From Rubeoparvulum massiliense (GTDB lineage: Bacteria; Bacillota; Bacilli; Rubeoparvulales; Rubeoparvulaceae), in assembly GCF_001049895.1 (NCBI RefSeq), contig NZ_CVPE01000005.1, positions 62,001 to 126,000 on the forward strand: DNA of 64,000 bases, read 5' to 3'. Numbering within the stretch: position 1 is the stretch's first letter; every line of letters starts with the position of its first letter. The position numbers and the translations under genes were made by a program. This document shows positions 19,770 to 29,098 of this stretch, one piece after another. The notes under the pieces were generated by a model, which was not told the DNA's origin, did not search any database, and saw only the letters and a list, made by a program, of their open reading frames with translations.

Positions 19770-20315
19770 CTATTTCTCTTCACCGACCCGAATAAATTGC
19801 AAGCCCCCTAAGTGAACAGCAACATTGAGATGGTCTCGAAGGAGGGCCCCATCTTCCCGATACATCGTGGGGTCATAATGCTCATAGAGAACCTGACCAA
19901 TCACCATCTCATGATCACCTACAGAAACAATATTCTTCACTTTGCATTCTAACGATAGGAATGCTTCCTCAAGAATAGGGGCATCCGTAGCAACACCTGG
20001 AACAATGGGGATATGAAAAGTTGTAAACTTATTCATATCCTTTCCTGAATAAAGGCCTGCTTCACGGAAACGACTCGCGTGATCACCGGTTATAAAATGG
20101 AAGGCAAATTCGCCACTCTCTTTAATCATCTGAAGTGTATATCGTTCCTTTGCTAAGGAGATGGCATACATGGGTGGCATAAATGATACGTGAGAATGCA
20201 TAGCCACGGTACAGATATTGATCTGACCTTTCGCTTCAACAGTGACTACACCTGTTATTTCCGGAAAATAAAATGGGAATCCTTCACTGACCTCGATGGT
20301 TGCTTTCTTTTGCAC
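19770..20315 (-). CDS. Flavin reductase-like (FMN-binding) protein
   Basis: A 181-residue member of the flavin reductase-like/flavoredoxin family with the FMN-binding split-barrel pattern (NICTVAMHSHVSFMPPMYAISL, GEFAFHFITGDHASRFREAGLYSG). The GTG start has GGGAGG nine bases upstream. Such proteins bind FMN and either supply reduced flavin or act in small-molecule reduction. No partner monooxygenase is adjacent, so the role is open. It seems to be cotranscribed with the 184-residue unknown gene upstream. Confidence 0.8.
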   Translation of the reverse strand: MQKKATIEVSEGFPFYFPEITGVVTVEAKGQINICTVAMHSHVSFMPPMYAISLAKERYTLQMIKESGEFAFHFITGDHASRFREAGLYSGKDMNKFTTFHIPIVPGVATDAPILEEAFLSLECKVKNIVSVGDHEMVIGQVLYEHYDPTMYREDGALLRDHLNVAVHLGGLQFIRVGEEK

Positions 20316-20356
20316 AGCTCATTTCCTCCCTTAACCAGATGTTGGTTACTCCTCGA

Positions 20357-20911
20357 TTATAATGGAAACGGAAAGGCAACGGTATGATTACTTTCTTTCA
20401 ATCGTTGTAGAACATGCCGCATGAACGCCTTGGAAACCTGCTCACCTTGTTTTGTTCCTGTAATATAGGTAAGCCCTATGGTAGTATCCACTAAGACAAG
20501 GCCAGGGATATATTGGGGTAAAAAGAAGGTGACGATCTGCGGTTCCTCCTTCCACTCTCCTGGTAGCGGTAAATGTGTTGCCCATGGAACCACAAGAGAG
20601 AGTTCGGAAGAAGGTAGATATAATCGACCGTGAAAAGCAAATTCACCAGCACCAATTTGCCGATCTAACTGGATCAATTCTTCTTGCTCCATCCAGTGAT
20701 GAATCTCCCGTTGAAGGTAGAGGGCATCATTCCTACTTATGCGGCGAACCCGTGTCAAAGTCGAGTTATCCTCCACATAGATAAGCGGTAGCTGGCCTTC
20801 TTCTCCAAGGGATGCCTCCTCTTTACTCTGCTCATCTAAAAATGCCTCCATCCATTGCTTAGATGGGTTCTGGATTACACGTTTTGCTTTCACCGGTAAG
20901 CGTTGATTCAT
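20357..20911 (-). CDS. Protein of unknown function (184 aa)
   Basis: I do not recognise this protein. It has no signal peptide or membrane helix. It is acidic to neutral, with a PLIYVEDNSTLTRVRR strand region, a tryptophan-containing central helix (REIHHWMEQEEL) and a C-terminal helix (VSKAFMRHVLQRLKES). The ATG at 20911 has GGAGG eight bases upstream, favoured over an in-frame TTG at 20929. It sits 41 nt upstream of the flavin reductase gene on the same strand, and an rsgI terminator isolates it from the sigI/rsgI operon. Confidence 0.65.
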   Translation of the reverse strand: MNQRLPVKAKRVIQNPSKQWMEAFLDEQSKEEASLGEEGQLPLIYVEDNSTLTRVRRISRNDALYLQREIHHWMEQEELIQLDRQIGAGEFAFHGRLYLPSSELSLVVPWATHLPLPGEWKEEPQIVTFFLPQYIPGLVLVDTTIGLTYITGTKQGEQVSKAFMRHVLQRLKESNHTVAFPFPL

Positions 20912-21004
20912 AATGGATGCCTCCAACAAGATTTGTTTTGCCTTTAGTTTATCAAATTATCGAAGCTTTTCCATTCTAATTTGCCCCTGCAAACAAAAAA
21001 ACAT

Positions 21005-21035
21005 GAAAAAATGTGCCAGCAACTAAGCCAGCACA
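21005..21035 (-). terminator. Terminator after rsgI
   Basis: TGTGCTGGC and GCTGGCACA pair (two wobbles) around a 6-nt loop, followed by TTTTTT on the minus strand, 17 nt past the rsgI stop. Confidence 0.75.
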
Positions 21036-21052
21036 GCATCATAATCATGTGA

Positions 21053-22339
21053 TTAATGGCGATACTCCTCATTGTAATCGTAATTATCATCGTCTTCGTC
21101 GTCTTCGTCGTCATCATGATCATCATCGTCATCATCATCCAGTTTATCCTGATCATCATCTAAACGATTGGATGAATTATCCCATTTCTTCTGCTCTTTT
21201 TCACGATCCTTTTGCTTTTTCTCCTGTTCTTTTCTTTGCTTCTCCAACTCTTTTTCTAGCTTTTTATCGGTTTTTTCCTGATCCTTCCGTGATGGATCGA
21301 CGAGACCAGCTTTATCGTTCTTTTTATCTTTGTCTTTCTTGACTGAGCCTTGATCTTGTTCCTTTTGACTTGGACTCTCTTTATTATTTTTCGGATTAAC
21401 TTGTTCTTTCTTTTCCTGCTTTAGTTCTTCCTTTAGTTCTTTCTCTTCTTGCTTTCTCTGTTCCTTTTCCAGCTTTTGCTGAGCCTTAGGCTCAGTGAGG
21501 ATCCCCAGATTATCTCCTTGCTCATCGTCAGAAATATCGCTCTCTCCAAGGGAAGCTGCCGTCTTATCATGACTTGAATTTGCATGGGTGATCAGATCTT
21601 TCACAGGAATCTCTCGCCATTCTTCAATGGTGATTCCCTCTTCCTTTTCCTCTTGGGCTTGAAGATATAGAATATATCGACCTGTTGAGATCTGCTCCTC
21701 ATATGCGCCTTCTCGTATGGAGCTATCACCTTGAACAATCACAGGAACAATGGATTTTGCTTCATCTTGATTAAGCTTTTCCAATGTACTGGTCAACGTT
21801 TCTTCTAATGCACTTTCTAGGTGAGTATCATTGTTGTCTGGTAAGATTGTACTTGAGTAGAGAATACTATCCTTTAAGACACCATCTGCTTGCATTTGCT
21901 GAAGTAGTTGTTGTAAGAGCGATTGGAGCTCTATCCCCTTACGTACCTTTGCGTTCTGTAAAAGCTGCTCCCCATCCTTATTCAGAGGGGTCCAATTCAC
22001 GACACGCTGTCGATCATCTACGCCGATTTCAATGCTTGGGTTCACATCCAATGTAACGTATGCAGCTACTTCACCAATGGGTTGGAAGGTGCTGATCCAA
22101 GTCGCCAATGTTAAAAAGAGCACAGCTGCAACAACCAGTGGAATTGCCTTTTTCCAGTTACGGAAATGTTGAGTAGAATGCTCCTCCCTTGATGCAGCAA
22201 GCTGGATTGGAGAGAGCTGAACGATTTGACCTACCTGATATGTTGACCCCTTATTAGGTATCCGGAGTACCTCTCCATCAGTGGTCATGATGATGATCCA
22301 TTTCTTCTGCTTTTTCAATACACATCCTTGAGTCATCAC
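21053..22339 (-). CDS. rsgI: RsgI-like anti-sigma-I factor with extreme acidic tail
   Basis: RsgI holds SigI at the membrane until an extracellular signal is sensed. The 428-residue protein has an N-terminal RsgI_N domain (MTTDGEVLRIPNKGSTYQVGQIV), one transmembrane helix (about 64-84), and the conserved juxtamembrane DVNPSIEIGVDDRQRVV domain. Beyond residue ~265 the extracellular part is unusual: a Lys/Glu/Gln-rich coiled stretch of more than 100 residues, then a tail that is nearly all aspartate. Tandem GTG-ATG start behind AAGGAGGG; the start lies inside sigI (62-nt overlap). Confidence 0.87.
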   Translation of the reverse strand: MMTQGCVLKKQKKWIIIMTTDGEVLRIPNKGSTYQVGQIVQLSPIQLAASREEHSTQHFRNWKKAIPLVVAAVLFLTLATWISTFQPIGEVAAYVTLDVNPSIEIGVDDRQRVVNWTPLNKDGEQLLQNAKVRKGIELQSLLQQLLQQMQADGVLKDSILYSSTILPDNNDTHLESALEETLTSTLEKLNQDEAKSIVPVIVQGDSSIREGAYEEQISTGRYILYLQAQEEKEEGITIEEWREIPVKDLITHANSSHDKTAASLGESDISDDEQGDNLGILTEPKAQQKLEKEQRKQEEKELKEELKQEKKEQVNPKNNKESPSQKEQDQGSVKKDKDKKNDKAGLVDPSRKDQEKTDKKLEKELEKQRKEQEKKQKDREKEQKKWDNSSNRLDDDQDKLDDDDDDDHDDDEDDEDDDNYDYNEEYRH

Positions 22340-23090
22340 TGCTCCCTCCTTTCCCAGGTAGTTGTAAAAAAGCCTGTAGCTTTGGATAATTCCCGGTGAT
22401 AATCACCAGCATTGCAGAAATATATTTACGTTGTCGTTCTAAGGTTTTTCGACTGATATGAACCTGCTCCTCTAGCTCTTTTAAAGGTAACTGTCTCGTC
22501 CGTCGAAAATAGTCGACCCATGCTTGATTAGCGATCATTAATTGCACTACTTCTTTCGCGCGTTGACGCGAATCTTGATGCTTGGGAGCCCGCTCAACCA
22601 ACTGTTCAAATGTTATACTAAACTGTTGCAATTCTTCTTCCAGTTGATAAATCTCTTGAGCCCGTGCATCTTGGTCTTGCTGAAGTTGATATGTAAGAAC
22701 TGCATGTTCATCTACCAAGCTTGTTTTTTCCTCTTCATCTTGAAGGGAAAGTACCGGTCGTTCTTCCCGTTCTTTCTGTCGAAGATAATCGATGATCCGT
22801 CTCCGGATCACCATTTCAGCAAAAGCTAAAAAAGAGGGAGAACGGTCTGGATTATATTGATCTAGGGCTTCATTGAGTGCTTCTAAGCCAATACTAAATT
22901 CATCGTCATGCTCCCGCGATATAAAGCGGCCACAGACTTGGGAAGCAATTCGTAAAACAAAGGGTTGATAATCTCTTAGAATATGGGTTCGGAGCCGCAT
23001 ATCACCGGCCTGAATCTGTAACACTTGTTCTTCTAAGGCCACAGACTTAGAAGATGAAGACGACTCTCCTCTCTTGAGCCTTCGCCACAC
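22278..23090 (-). CDS. sigI: SigI, RNA polymerase sigma factor
   Basis: An alternative sigma factor of the SigI family (heat and envelope stress in B. subtilis; polysaccharide-sensing SigI/RsgI pairs in clostridia). Region 2 contains DDEFSIGLEALNEALDQY and FAEMVIRRRIIDYLRQ; the C-terminal SigI domain has HISRKTLERQRKYI. The GTG at 23090 follows AGAGGTG with six-base spacing and matches the B. subtilis N-terminus in length; ATGs at 23114 and 23108 are preceded only by a poly-A run. The C-terminal ~20 codons overlap rsgI. Autoregulation is expected from the family, but I see no clear SigI promoter. Confidence 0.9.
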   Translation of the reverse strand: MWRRLKRGESSSSSKSVALEEQVLQIQAGDMRLRTHILRDYQPFVLRIASQVCGRFISREHDDEFSIGLEALNEALDQYNPDRSPSFLAFAEMVIRRRIIDYLRQKEREERPVLSLQDEEEKTSLVDEHAVLTYQLQQDQDARAQEIYQLEEELQQFSITFEQLVERAPKHQDSRQRAKEVVQLMIANQAWVDYFRRTRQLPLKELEEQVHISRKTLERQRKYISAMLVIITGNYPKLQAFLQLPGKGGSSDDSRMCIEKAEEMDHHHDH

Positions 23091-23145
23091 TGCCTTCACC
23101 TCTATCATATACATTCGTTTTTTTTTTTGATTTTATGGGGGTCGC

Positions 23146-24426
23146 TTATATTTCTTCTTTCACTACCTGCTTATGTCCTAGTCCTAGTCGCTTGTAAAAG
23201 ACCATATAGAAAAATAATGAGCCTACAACATAAAGGAAAGAAGTGATGGAGAATACAGTTACATAGCCCCAGTAAGCACCCTGTTGCACCACAATTGTAG
23301 TACTTAATGGTCCCATGGATGACCATCCTACCATAAAGACCATCTGACCTACGCTATTGGCTAGCCCCTTATGGCGATCATCGATGGCACCCATAATGAG
23401 AGCTTGCTGAATCGGGTTGCCTGCGTTCATAAGAGCCTGTCTTAAAAAGAAGCCAAGAGCTGCCAAATAAAAGTTGGTGGTGAAGCCAGTAAGCAAAAGA
23501 AAGGGGATGGAGGTTAATTGAAGCACCACCACGGTCTTCACTTCACCCCAGCGTCGTACAAAGAATGGCCCCATCATCATGGCCACAGCTGTGGCAGCTT
23601 GCCCCAAGGAGACGACCATCCCGATCACCCAATTATCCACAGCAAAACGGTCATGAAAATAAAGATTTAAATAGGGAATGACGAGGCCAGAGCCTAAACC
23701 AATGATTAATTGGGCAATTCCATAGAGAAAGATAATCTTCAGCTGGGCTTGCCCTTCACTCCAATCACGCAGAAGCTGTTTGAACATTGCAACAGTTGAA
23801 AGCGAACTTTGCTCCTGTGGCTTCTCAGCAATCATCAGTAAAGGAATCATCGCACTTATACATAAAAATGTACCAAAAAGTAAGGTGATTCGATAGCTAA
23901 AAATCGGTGAAATCCCAAACCATTGAAAAAAATCAGTCAATAGTCCCCCACTAAGGTTACCTAGAACCTGGGCCACCATCACGATGGCAAAATTATAGCT
24001 GAACAGGGTAGTCCGTTGATCAACACGAGAATTCTCTGCCAATAAAGGAATGGACGCCACAGAGATAAACGCCGAAAATATACCCGTCATAAAAGCAAAG
24101 ATGAGTAAGGTGTTCTCCTGCTCAAAGATCGCCCGAAATAGTAGGCTGATAGCAACCAACCAGCCACCGATTAGCATCACCTTTTTTCGTCCCACTCGGT
24201 CACTGACCATTCCTATGGGGATTAAGATCAATGCAGACGCCAAGGATTGAATGGAGATAATCGAACCATTGACAGTATTGGGATAACCCAAGGCCTGGAT
24301 ATAGAGATTGTACATGATGGCATAGATCCCCATACCCACCTGGTTTAAGAAGTTTCCTAAAAAGAAGAGGCGTATATTCCGAGAGTACCCCTGAAATTCA
24401 CTACGTAGTTCAAGCAAATAACCCAT
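23146..24426 (-). CDS. MFS transporter (paralogue 1)
   Basis: A 12-helix major facilitator of 426 residues, with the MFS loop motif SDRVGRKKVMLIGG between TM2 and TM3. It is closely related along its whole length to the gene at 24523-25791 (shared EFQGYSRNIRLFFLGNF, YNLYIQALGY, and NLYFHDRFAVDNWVIG segments), so the two arose by tandem duplication. Substrate is unknown. GGGGAAA precedes the ATG. Its stop lies 55 nt before the sigI start, so readthrough into sigI/rsgI is possible. Confidence 0.85.
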   Translation of the reverse strand: MGYLLELRSEFQGYSRNIRLFFLGNFLNQVGMGIYAIMYNLYIQALGYPNTVNGSIISIQSLASALILIPIGMVSDRVGRKKVMLIGGWLVAISLLFRAIFEQENTLLIFAFMTGIFSAFISVASIPLLAENSRVDQRTTLFSYNFAIVMVAQVLGNLSGGLLTDFFQWFGISPIFSYRITLLFGTFLCISAMIPLLMIAEKPQEQSSLSTVAMFKQLLRDWSEGQAQLKIIFLYGIAQLIIGLGSGLVIPYLNLYFHDRFAVDNWVIGMVVSLGQAATAVAMMMGPFFVRRWGEVKTVVVLQLTSIPFLLLTGFTTNFYLAALGFFLRQALMNAGNPIQQALIMGAIDDRHKGLANSVGQMVFMVGWSSMGPLSTTIVVQQGAYWGYVTVFSITSFLYVVGSLFFYMVFYKRLGLGHKQVVKEEI

Positions 24427-24504
24427 CGGTGTTTCCCCTTCCGATCAATTTCGTGTCTCTAAATATTTTATCACGTTTTACTTCTATTGGAACGCTTTAT
24501 TAAT

Positions 24505-24543
24505 CGTGAAAAAGTAATGCTGCTAAGCCTTAACCTTAGCAGC
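24505..24543 (-). terminator. Terminator of MFS paralogue 2
   Basis: A perfect 9-bp stem (GCTGCTAAG 24519-24527, CTTAGCAGC 24535-24543) overlaps the stop codon. The minus-strand tail is ATTACTTTTTC. Confidence 0.7.
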
Positions 24544-25791
24544 ACCTTGTACACGTTTATTAAATGCGAAATAAAAGAGAATGGAACCCATCACATAAAG
24601 GAAGGAAGCGATGACAAAGACTTTTAAGTAACCGGTATATGCCCCATTCTCCACTACGATCCTCATACTAATTGGGCCCATCGCTGCATAACCAATCATC
24701 GAGACCATCTGAGCAACACTATTAGCCAGCCCTTTGTGACGATCATCCACCAAGCCAATAAAGACTGATTGCTTAATCGGATCGCCTGCGTTCATAAAGA
24801 TCTGGCGGAATAGATAGCCAAGAATGCCCCAAAAAAGAACGGTGGTAAATCCAGTCATCAGTAAAAAAGGAACGGAGCTTAACTGTAAGATAACCACCAT
24901 CTTCACGTCGCCCCAACGCCGTGCAAGAAAAGGACCCATCATCATAGCAACTGCTGTTACTGCCTGACCTAATGCGGCAACCAATCCAATTACCCAGTTA
25001 TCCACAGCAAAACGATCATGGAAATAGAGATTGAAGTAAGGGAAAACTAAACCTGCACCCAAACCAATGAACAACTGGACAATACCATAATAGAAGATCA
25101 CCTTGAGGGGCTGGCGTTCTCCTTCCCAAATTCTACGTAACCCCTTCAGGATAGAAAGATTGGCCACCATGGTCTTTGTACGATGCGCCTCTTGAATCCA
25201 TTGAAAAGGAAACAATGATGCTAAGCATAATGCCGTCCCGATCAGGAGCGTAATCCGATAGCTAAGCACTGTCGAAAGCCCGAGCCATTGAAAAAGATCA
25301 GCTGATAACCCACCAACTAGATTGCCGAGGACCTGGGCTACCATGACGATGGCAAAATTATAGCTGAAGAGCATCGCCCGTTGCTCAATCCGTGAGTTCT
25401 CCGCAAGAAGAGGGATGGATGGAACCACAACGAAAGCAGAAAAAATACCTGTCATAAATGCAAAAATGAGCAGACTACTCTCCTGCTCAATGACTGCACG
25501 GAAGATAAAGCTAGCAGCAACCAGCCAGCCACCGATGACCAGAATCTTTTTACGGCCAATCCGATCGCTCAGCATCCCAATGGGGATAAGAATAAGAGCC
25601 GAGGCCAATGATTGATAGGATACGATGGAGCCAGCCACTGTATTGGAATAGCCTAAGGCTTGAATATAAAGATTATAGATGATGGTATAGATGGCCATAC
25701 CCGTCTGATATAAAAAATTTCCCAAAAAGAAGAGGCGTATGTTTCGAGAATAACCCTGAAACTCCGTTCGCATATCATGTAAATAACTCAT
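24523..25791 (-). CDS. MFS transporter (paralogue 2)
   Basis: A 422-residue major facilitator, sister of the gene at 23146-24426, with SDRIGRKKILVIGG and the same DRFAVDNWVIG loop. Twelve hydrophobic segments are evident. The ATG at 25791 has GGGGGAG nine bases upstream; an in-frame GTG at 25809 overlaps that site and is rejected. Each copy has its own spacing and the second ends in a terminator, so the paralogues may be expressed separately. Substrate unknown. Confidence 0.85.
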   Translation of the reverse strand: MSYLHDMRTEFQGYSRNIRLFFLGNFLYQTGMAIYTIIYNLYIQALGYSNTVAGSIVSYQSLASALILIPIGMLSDRIGRKKILVIGGWLVAASFIFRAVIEQESSLLIFAFMTGIFSAFVVVPSIPLLAENSRIEQRAMLFSYNFAIVMVAQVLGNLVGGLSADLFQWLGLSTVLSYRITLLIGTALCLASLFPFQWIQEAHRTKTMVANLSILKGLRRIWEGERQPLKVIFYYGIVQLFIGLGAGLVFPYFNLYFHDRFAVDNWVIGLVAALGQAVTAVAMMMGPFLARRWGDVKMVVILQLSSVPFLLMTGFTTVLFWGILGYLFRQIFMNAGDPIKQSVFIGLVDDRHKGLANSVAQMVSMIGYAAMGPISMRIVVENGAYTGYLKVFVIASFLYVMGSILFYFAFNKRVQGAAKVKA

Positions 25792-25901
25792 CAGTCTATT
25801 CTCCCCCACAATAGTGATGTCTTAAGCTATTTTATCAATATTGGCCAAACCATGCATCCATTTTCTTCATTCATCCAGTCTACTCCAATATGTATTCACA
25901 C

Positions 25902-25925
25902 AAAAAAAGCGCGCCTTCGCGCGCT
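25902..25925 (-). terminator. Terminator of the 78-aa gene / gcvH unit
   Basis: AGCGCGC and GCGCGCT pair around a GAAG loop and are followed by TTTTTTT on the minus strand, three nt past the stop. Confidence 0.92.
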
Positions 25926-25927
25926 CC

Positions 25928-26164
25928 TTAACACCAACCTAAATCGCAATGCTCTGCATAGCTAGCTGGATTCTCCTCATCCTTACAACAAAAATAGATC
26001 CGATTCCCCACCTTCTGAAAGTTCGGATGCTGTAAGGTATCTACATGCTCCCACTGAAGGGGAATGGATGCGACCCGCTCCCCACGAAAATACAATAGAA
26101 TGCTTTCATTGGAAACTCTACCCTCTAAATAAGGCGTAACATCAATACGAAGTTTATTCTCCAT
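25928..26164 (-). CDS. Small protein of unknown function (78 aa)
   Basis: Not recognised. The 78-residue protein has a beta-strand-rich pattern (RIDVTPYLEGRVSNESILLYFRG, then RIYFCCKDEENP) and four cysteines in the last 25 residues (FCC, HC, WC at the end), which could bind a metal or form disulfides. AGGGAT lies before the ATG. It is 30 nt downstream of gcvH and shares its terminator, so it is probably cotranscribed with gcvH. Confidence 0.65.
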   Translation of the reverse strand: MENKLRIDVTPYLEGRVSNESILLYFRGERVASIPLQWEHVDTLQHPNFQKVGNRIYFCCKDEENPASYAEHCDLGWC

Positions 26165-26194
26165 GGCTATCCCTCCATGGAGTTAGTATTTCCC

Positions 26195-26578
26195 TTATTC
26201 TTCTGAGATATGAGCTTCGTATTTAGCCCCATCTAACAAGTCTGCAACCTGTGAAGGATCATCCATCTCCACAACGATCATCCATGCGGCTTCATAAGGT
26301 GCTTCATTGACTAACTCTGGGCTGTCTTCAAGAGTCTGATTCACCTCTACCACGGTACCGCTAACAGGTGCATAGAGTTCAGAAACTGTCTTTACTGACT
26401 CCACACTACCGAAGGAAGCACCTTGCTCCAGCTTAGTCCCCACTTCTGGTAGTTCCACAAAGACAATATCCCCCAATTCGCTTTGGGCAAAGTCAGTGAT
26501 CCCAATATATGCCTTCGCTCCGTCTACACGCACCCACTCATGCTCATCTGTATACTTTAATTCCTTTGGTACGTTCAT
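26195..26578 (-). CDS. gcvH: GcvH, glycine cleavage system H protein
   Basis: Lipoyl carrier of the glycine cleavage system, 127 residues. The lipoylated lysine is Lys63 in [15 protein letters not shown]. It begins [15 protein letters not shown]; the ATG at 26578 follows GAGGAGG, so the longer in-frame start is rejected. No gcvT or gcvP is adjacent. Stand-alone gcvH is common in Bacillales, where it also serves in lipoyl relay to other complexes. Confidence 0.96.
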   Translation of the reverse strand: MNVPKELKYTDEHEWVRVDGAKAYIGITDFAQSELGDIVFVELPEVGTKLEQGASFGSVESVKTVSELYAPVSGTVVEVNQTLEDSPELVNEAPYEAAWMIVVEMDDPSQVADLLDGAKYEAHISEE

Positions 26579-26696
26579 CCCAATACCTCCTCTAATCATT
26601 TCACAATTACTTTACCCATTTCTATTCTCTTTAACTTTCTATTCTCTTTCAATATACCATAGGTGGCATCTAAATGGATAATCTTTTCAGTCGTTA

Positions 26697-26740
26697 TGAA
26701 AACAAGCCCTGATAGAGTTTTTTGGACTCCACCTGGGCCT
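26697..26740 (-). terminator. Probable terminator after the peroxiredoxin gene
   Basis: On the minus strand, AGGCCC pairs with GGGCTT, with an inner GGAGT/ACTCT stem, followed by GTTTTC. It lies about 40 nt after the stop. Confidence 0.5.
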
Positions 26741-26781
26741 TCTTTGTTTCAATCATTATAATGCCTTGCATTACGAATCGT

Positions 26782-27318
26782 TTACAGTGTTTTTTGACCT
26801 GGTTTCCAGTTTGCTGGGCAAAGACCACCTGTTTGAAGAGCTTGAAGGACACGGAGAGTCTCTTCTACGGAACGTCCGATATCATTATGATTAACCACGG
26901 AATACTTGAGAACGCCTTCTGGATCAATAATAAAGAGACCGCGTAGAGCAACTCCAGCTTCTTCAATGAGAACACCATAGTTACGGGATACTTCATGGGT
27001 AATATCCTGACCTAATGGGAAATGAATATGGCCTAAACCACCTTGATCCACAGGCATATTTACCCATGCCTTATGACTAAACTTCGAATCAGTAGAAGCG
27101 CCCACAATCTCACAATCCAAAGCTTTGAATTGGTCATAAGCTTGACTCAAAGCGGTGATCTCCGTAGGACATACGAAAGTAAAGTCCAAAGGATAGAAGA
27201 AGAGAACCAACCATTTCCCCTTATAATCATCAAGAGAAACCTTACTAAATTCACCATTGGGCATGTAGGCTTCCATCTCAAACTTTGGTGCTGGTAAACC
27301 AACCATACGTTCTGCCAT
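26782..27318 (-). CDS. Typical 2-Cys peroxiredoxin (AhpC/Prx type)
   Basis: A 178-residue peroxidase that reduces hydrogen peroxide and organic peroxides. The peroxidatic cysteine is Cys50 in DFTFVCPTE and the resolving cysteine is in GGLCPANWKPG near the C-terminus. The ATG at 27318 has AAAGGAGG eight bases upstream; the longer in-frame start at 27366 has none. It is monocistronic, with no AhpF neighbour, so thioredoxin is the likely reductant. Confidence 0.95.
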   Translation of the reverse strand: MAERMVGLPAPKFEMEAYMPNGEFSKVSLDDYKGKWLVLFFYPLDFTFVCPTEITALSQAYDQFKALDCEIVGASTDSKFSHKAWVNMPVDQGGLGHIHFPLGQDITHEVSRNYGVLIEEAGVALRGLFIIDPEGVLKYSVVNHNDIGRSVEETLRVLQALQTGGLCPANWKPGQKTL

Positions 27319-27466
27319 ATGTAAAACCTCCTTTGGTATTTGTAAACATAAGAGAGAGCCATTCAAGTATAACTCAAATTTTACCTTCTTATGTATACAA
27401 TACCATCAGGCAAAAGTAATAGTCAATACCTTTTAATAATTATTTTAATTTAATGATTAACAACAA

Positions 27467-28261
27467 CTATTCCCAAGAAAATTGGATATGATAGCCGGCA
27501 TGCTTTCGTACATGGAAGACGCCATGCTCTAGGATTAAATACTGACCTTTAATACCGATTAAGCGATCCTCAATCTCATCCTGCTTATCTAATTGAATGG
27601 ATTGAATCTTTTTTAACTGCTCAAGCTGAGGATAGGTAATCTCAGTGATCTCGTCTACTGTTAGCAAATCTTGCTGGAACTCTTCAGGAATGATCGCAGT
27701 GAGCTCCTGCCGAAGCTGAAAGAGATCCGCTTCATCTACCTCGCCCTTCAGCATTTTCCGCCAATTGGTTTTATCAGGGAGATAGTCGGTTAAGAAAAGC
27801 TCTAATTCACCAGCACGCTTACGCGTAGTACATTCTGCAATGGGAATAGCCCGAACTGCACCTTGATCGATCCAACGCTTTAACTCATTGTTTTTTCGTG
27901 TTAGCCCCACTTTGATACCACTACTAATGGCGAGGTAAACATAGTGGGGAATCATACAATGCTGCTCACCGAACTCTGAGTCGCGACAGGTCCCTTCAGC
28001 AAAGTGACAAAGGGAAGGCTTTACAATACAGAGGTCATTCTCTGGTAGCTTCTGAAAGCAAGGATAGCAATAACCAGAATTATACGTTTTTTTAATGGAT
28101 CGACCACATGCAATACAAGAGATTGCGTGGGCATATTGGATTTTAATCGGGTGACCGATCACTTCGTTTAAAGAAACTTCCTCATCCTGTAGGGCTAAAT
28201 AATACTCAACTGGATCAGCATATTGATGGCTAAGACGCTGAATGATTCCTTCTGCTTGCAA
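27467..28261 (-). CDS. DUF2797 family zinc-binding protein
   Basis: A 264-residue protein of the DUF2797 family. The N-terminal half has a cysteine-rich block (CIACGRS, GYCYPCF, LC.FAEGTCRD, GEQHC) likely to bind zinc. The middle (YVYLAISSGIKVGLTRKNN) looks like a GIY-YIG-type core. Function is not established. TTG start with AGGAGG six bases upstream. It follows the ABC ATPase gene by 41 nt on the same strand. Confidence 0.85.
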   Translation of the reverse strand: MQAEGIIQRLSHQYADPVEYYLALQDEEVSLNEVIGHPIKIQYAHAISCIACGRSIKKTYNSGYCYPCFQKLPENDLCIVKPSLCHFAEGTCRDSEFGEQHCMIPHYVYLAISSGIKVGLTRKNNELKRWIDQGAVRAIPIAECTTRKRAGELELFLTDYLPDKTNWRKMLKGEVDEADLFQLRQELTAIIPEEFQQDLLTVDEITEITYPQLEQLKKIQSIQLDKQDEIEDRLIGIKGQYLILEHGVFHVRKHAGYHIQFSWE

Positions 28262-28302
28262 TTTACTTCCTCCTCATCTATCCTACGGAATCCTCATCAA
28301 TC

Positions 28303-29034
28303 CTAAAGAATCTTATTAAGGAATTCTTGGGTCCGCTCATGTTGGGGATTGGCAAATAGTTCAGATGGTTCCCCTTCTTCTAGAATCTTTCCATAATCCA
28401 TGAATAGCACGCGGTCACCTACTTCACGAGCAAACCCCATCTCATGGGTAACCACCACCATTGTCATTCCTTCTTTCGCTAGCTCCTTCATGACATTCAA
28501 CACTTCGCCTACCAACTCTGGATCCAAGGCAGATGTTGGTTCATCAAAAAGCATAATTTTTGGATTCATCGCCAAGGCACGTGCAATCGCTACCCGTTGC
28601 ATCTGTCCGCCTGAAAGACGATTGGGAAGCTGTTCAGCTTTATCACCAAGACCCACCTTCTGTAACAATTCTAACGCTAAACGATGAGCTTCTGCCTCAG
28701 GCATATTAAGTACCTTCTTCGGAGCCAGCATCACATTCTCTACCACTGTCATATGGGGAAAGAGATTAAAACGTTGGAACACCATCCCCACTTCACGTCG
28801 AACGAGGTTATCATCTACCTTCGGATCGGTTAATACATGGCCATTCACCACAATCTCACCGCTCGTAGGCGTCTCTAATAAATTGAGACAGCGTAACAAG
28901 GTACTCTTTCCAGAGCCAGAGGGTCCAATAATACAGACCACTTCTCCCTCCATAATTTCACAATTAATCCCCTTTAACACTTCAAGATCGCCATATGATT
29001 TGTGCAAATCCTTTACTTGAATAATCGCTGCCAT
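28303..29034 (-). CDS. Polar amino acid ABC transporter ATP-binding protein (GlnQ-like), orphan
   Basis: A 243-residue ABC ATPase of the polar amino acid importer class, with Walker [15 protein letters not shown]-loop [13 protein letters not shown], signature [16 protein letters not shown], Walker [15 protein letters not shown] and H-loop THEMGFA. It would energise uptake of glutamine or a similar amino acid. Unusually, no permease or substrate-binding gene is on either side (DUF2797 downstream, DUF939 upstream), so its membrane partner must be encoded elsewhere. GAAAGGGTG precedes the ATG. Confidence 0.88.
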   Translation of the reverse strand: MAAIIQVKDLHKSYGDLEVLKGINCEIMEGEVVCIIGPSGSGKSTLLRCLNLLETPTSGEIVVNGHVLTDPKVDDNLVRREVGMVFQRFNLFPHMTVVENVMLAPKKVLNMPEAEAHRLALELLQKVGLGDKAEQLPNRLSGGQMQRVAIARALAMNPKIMLFDEPTSALDPELVGEVLNVMKELAKEGMTMVVVTHEMGFAREVGDRVLFMDYGKILEEGEPSELFANPQHERTQEFLNKIL

Positions 29035-29098
29035 GCTTGCTTCACCCTTTCATCCATGACGAAATCGTCCTATTCTTCGTTGCTCATTCTCTCGCTTC

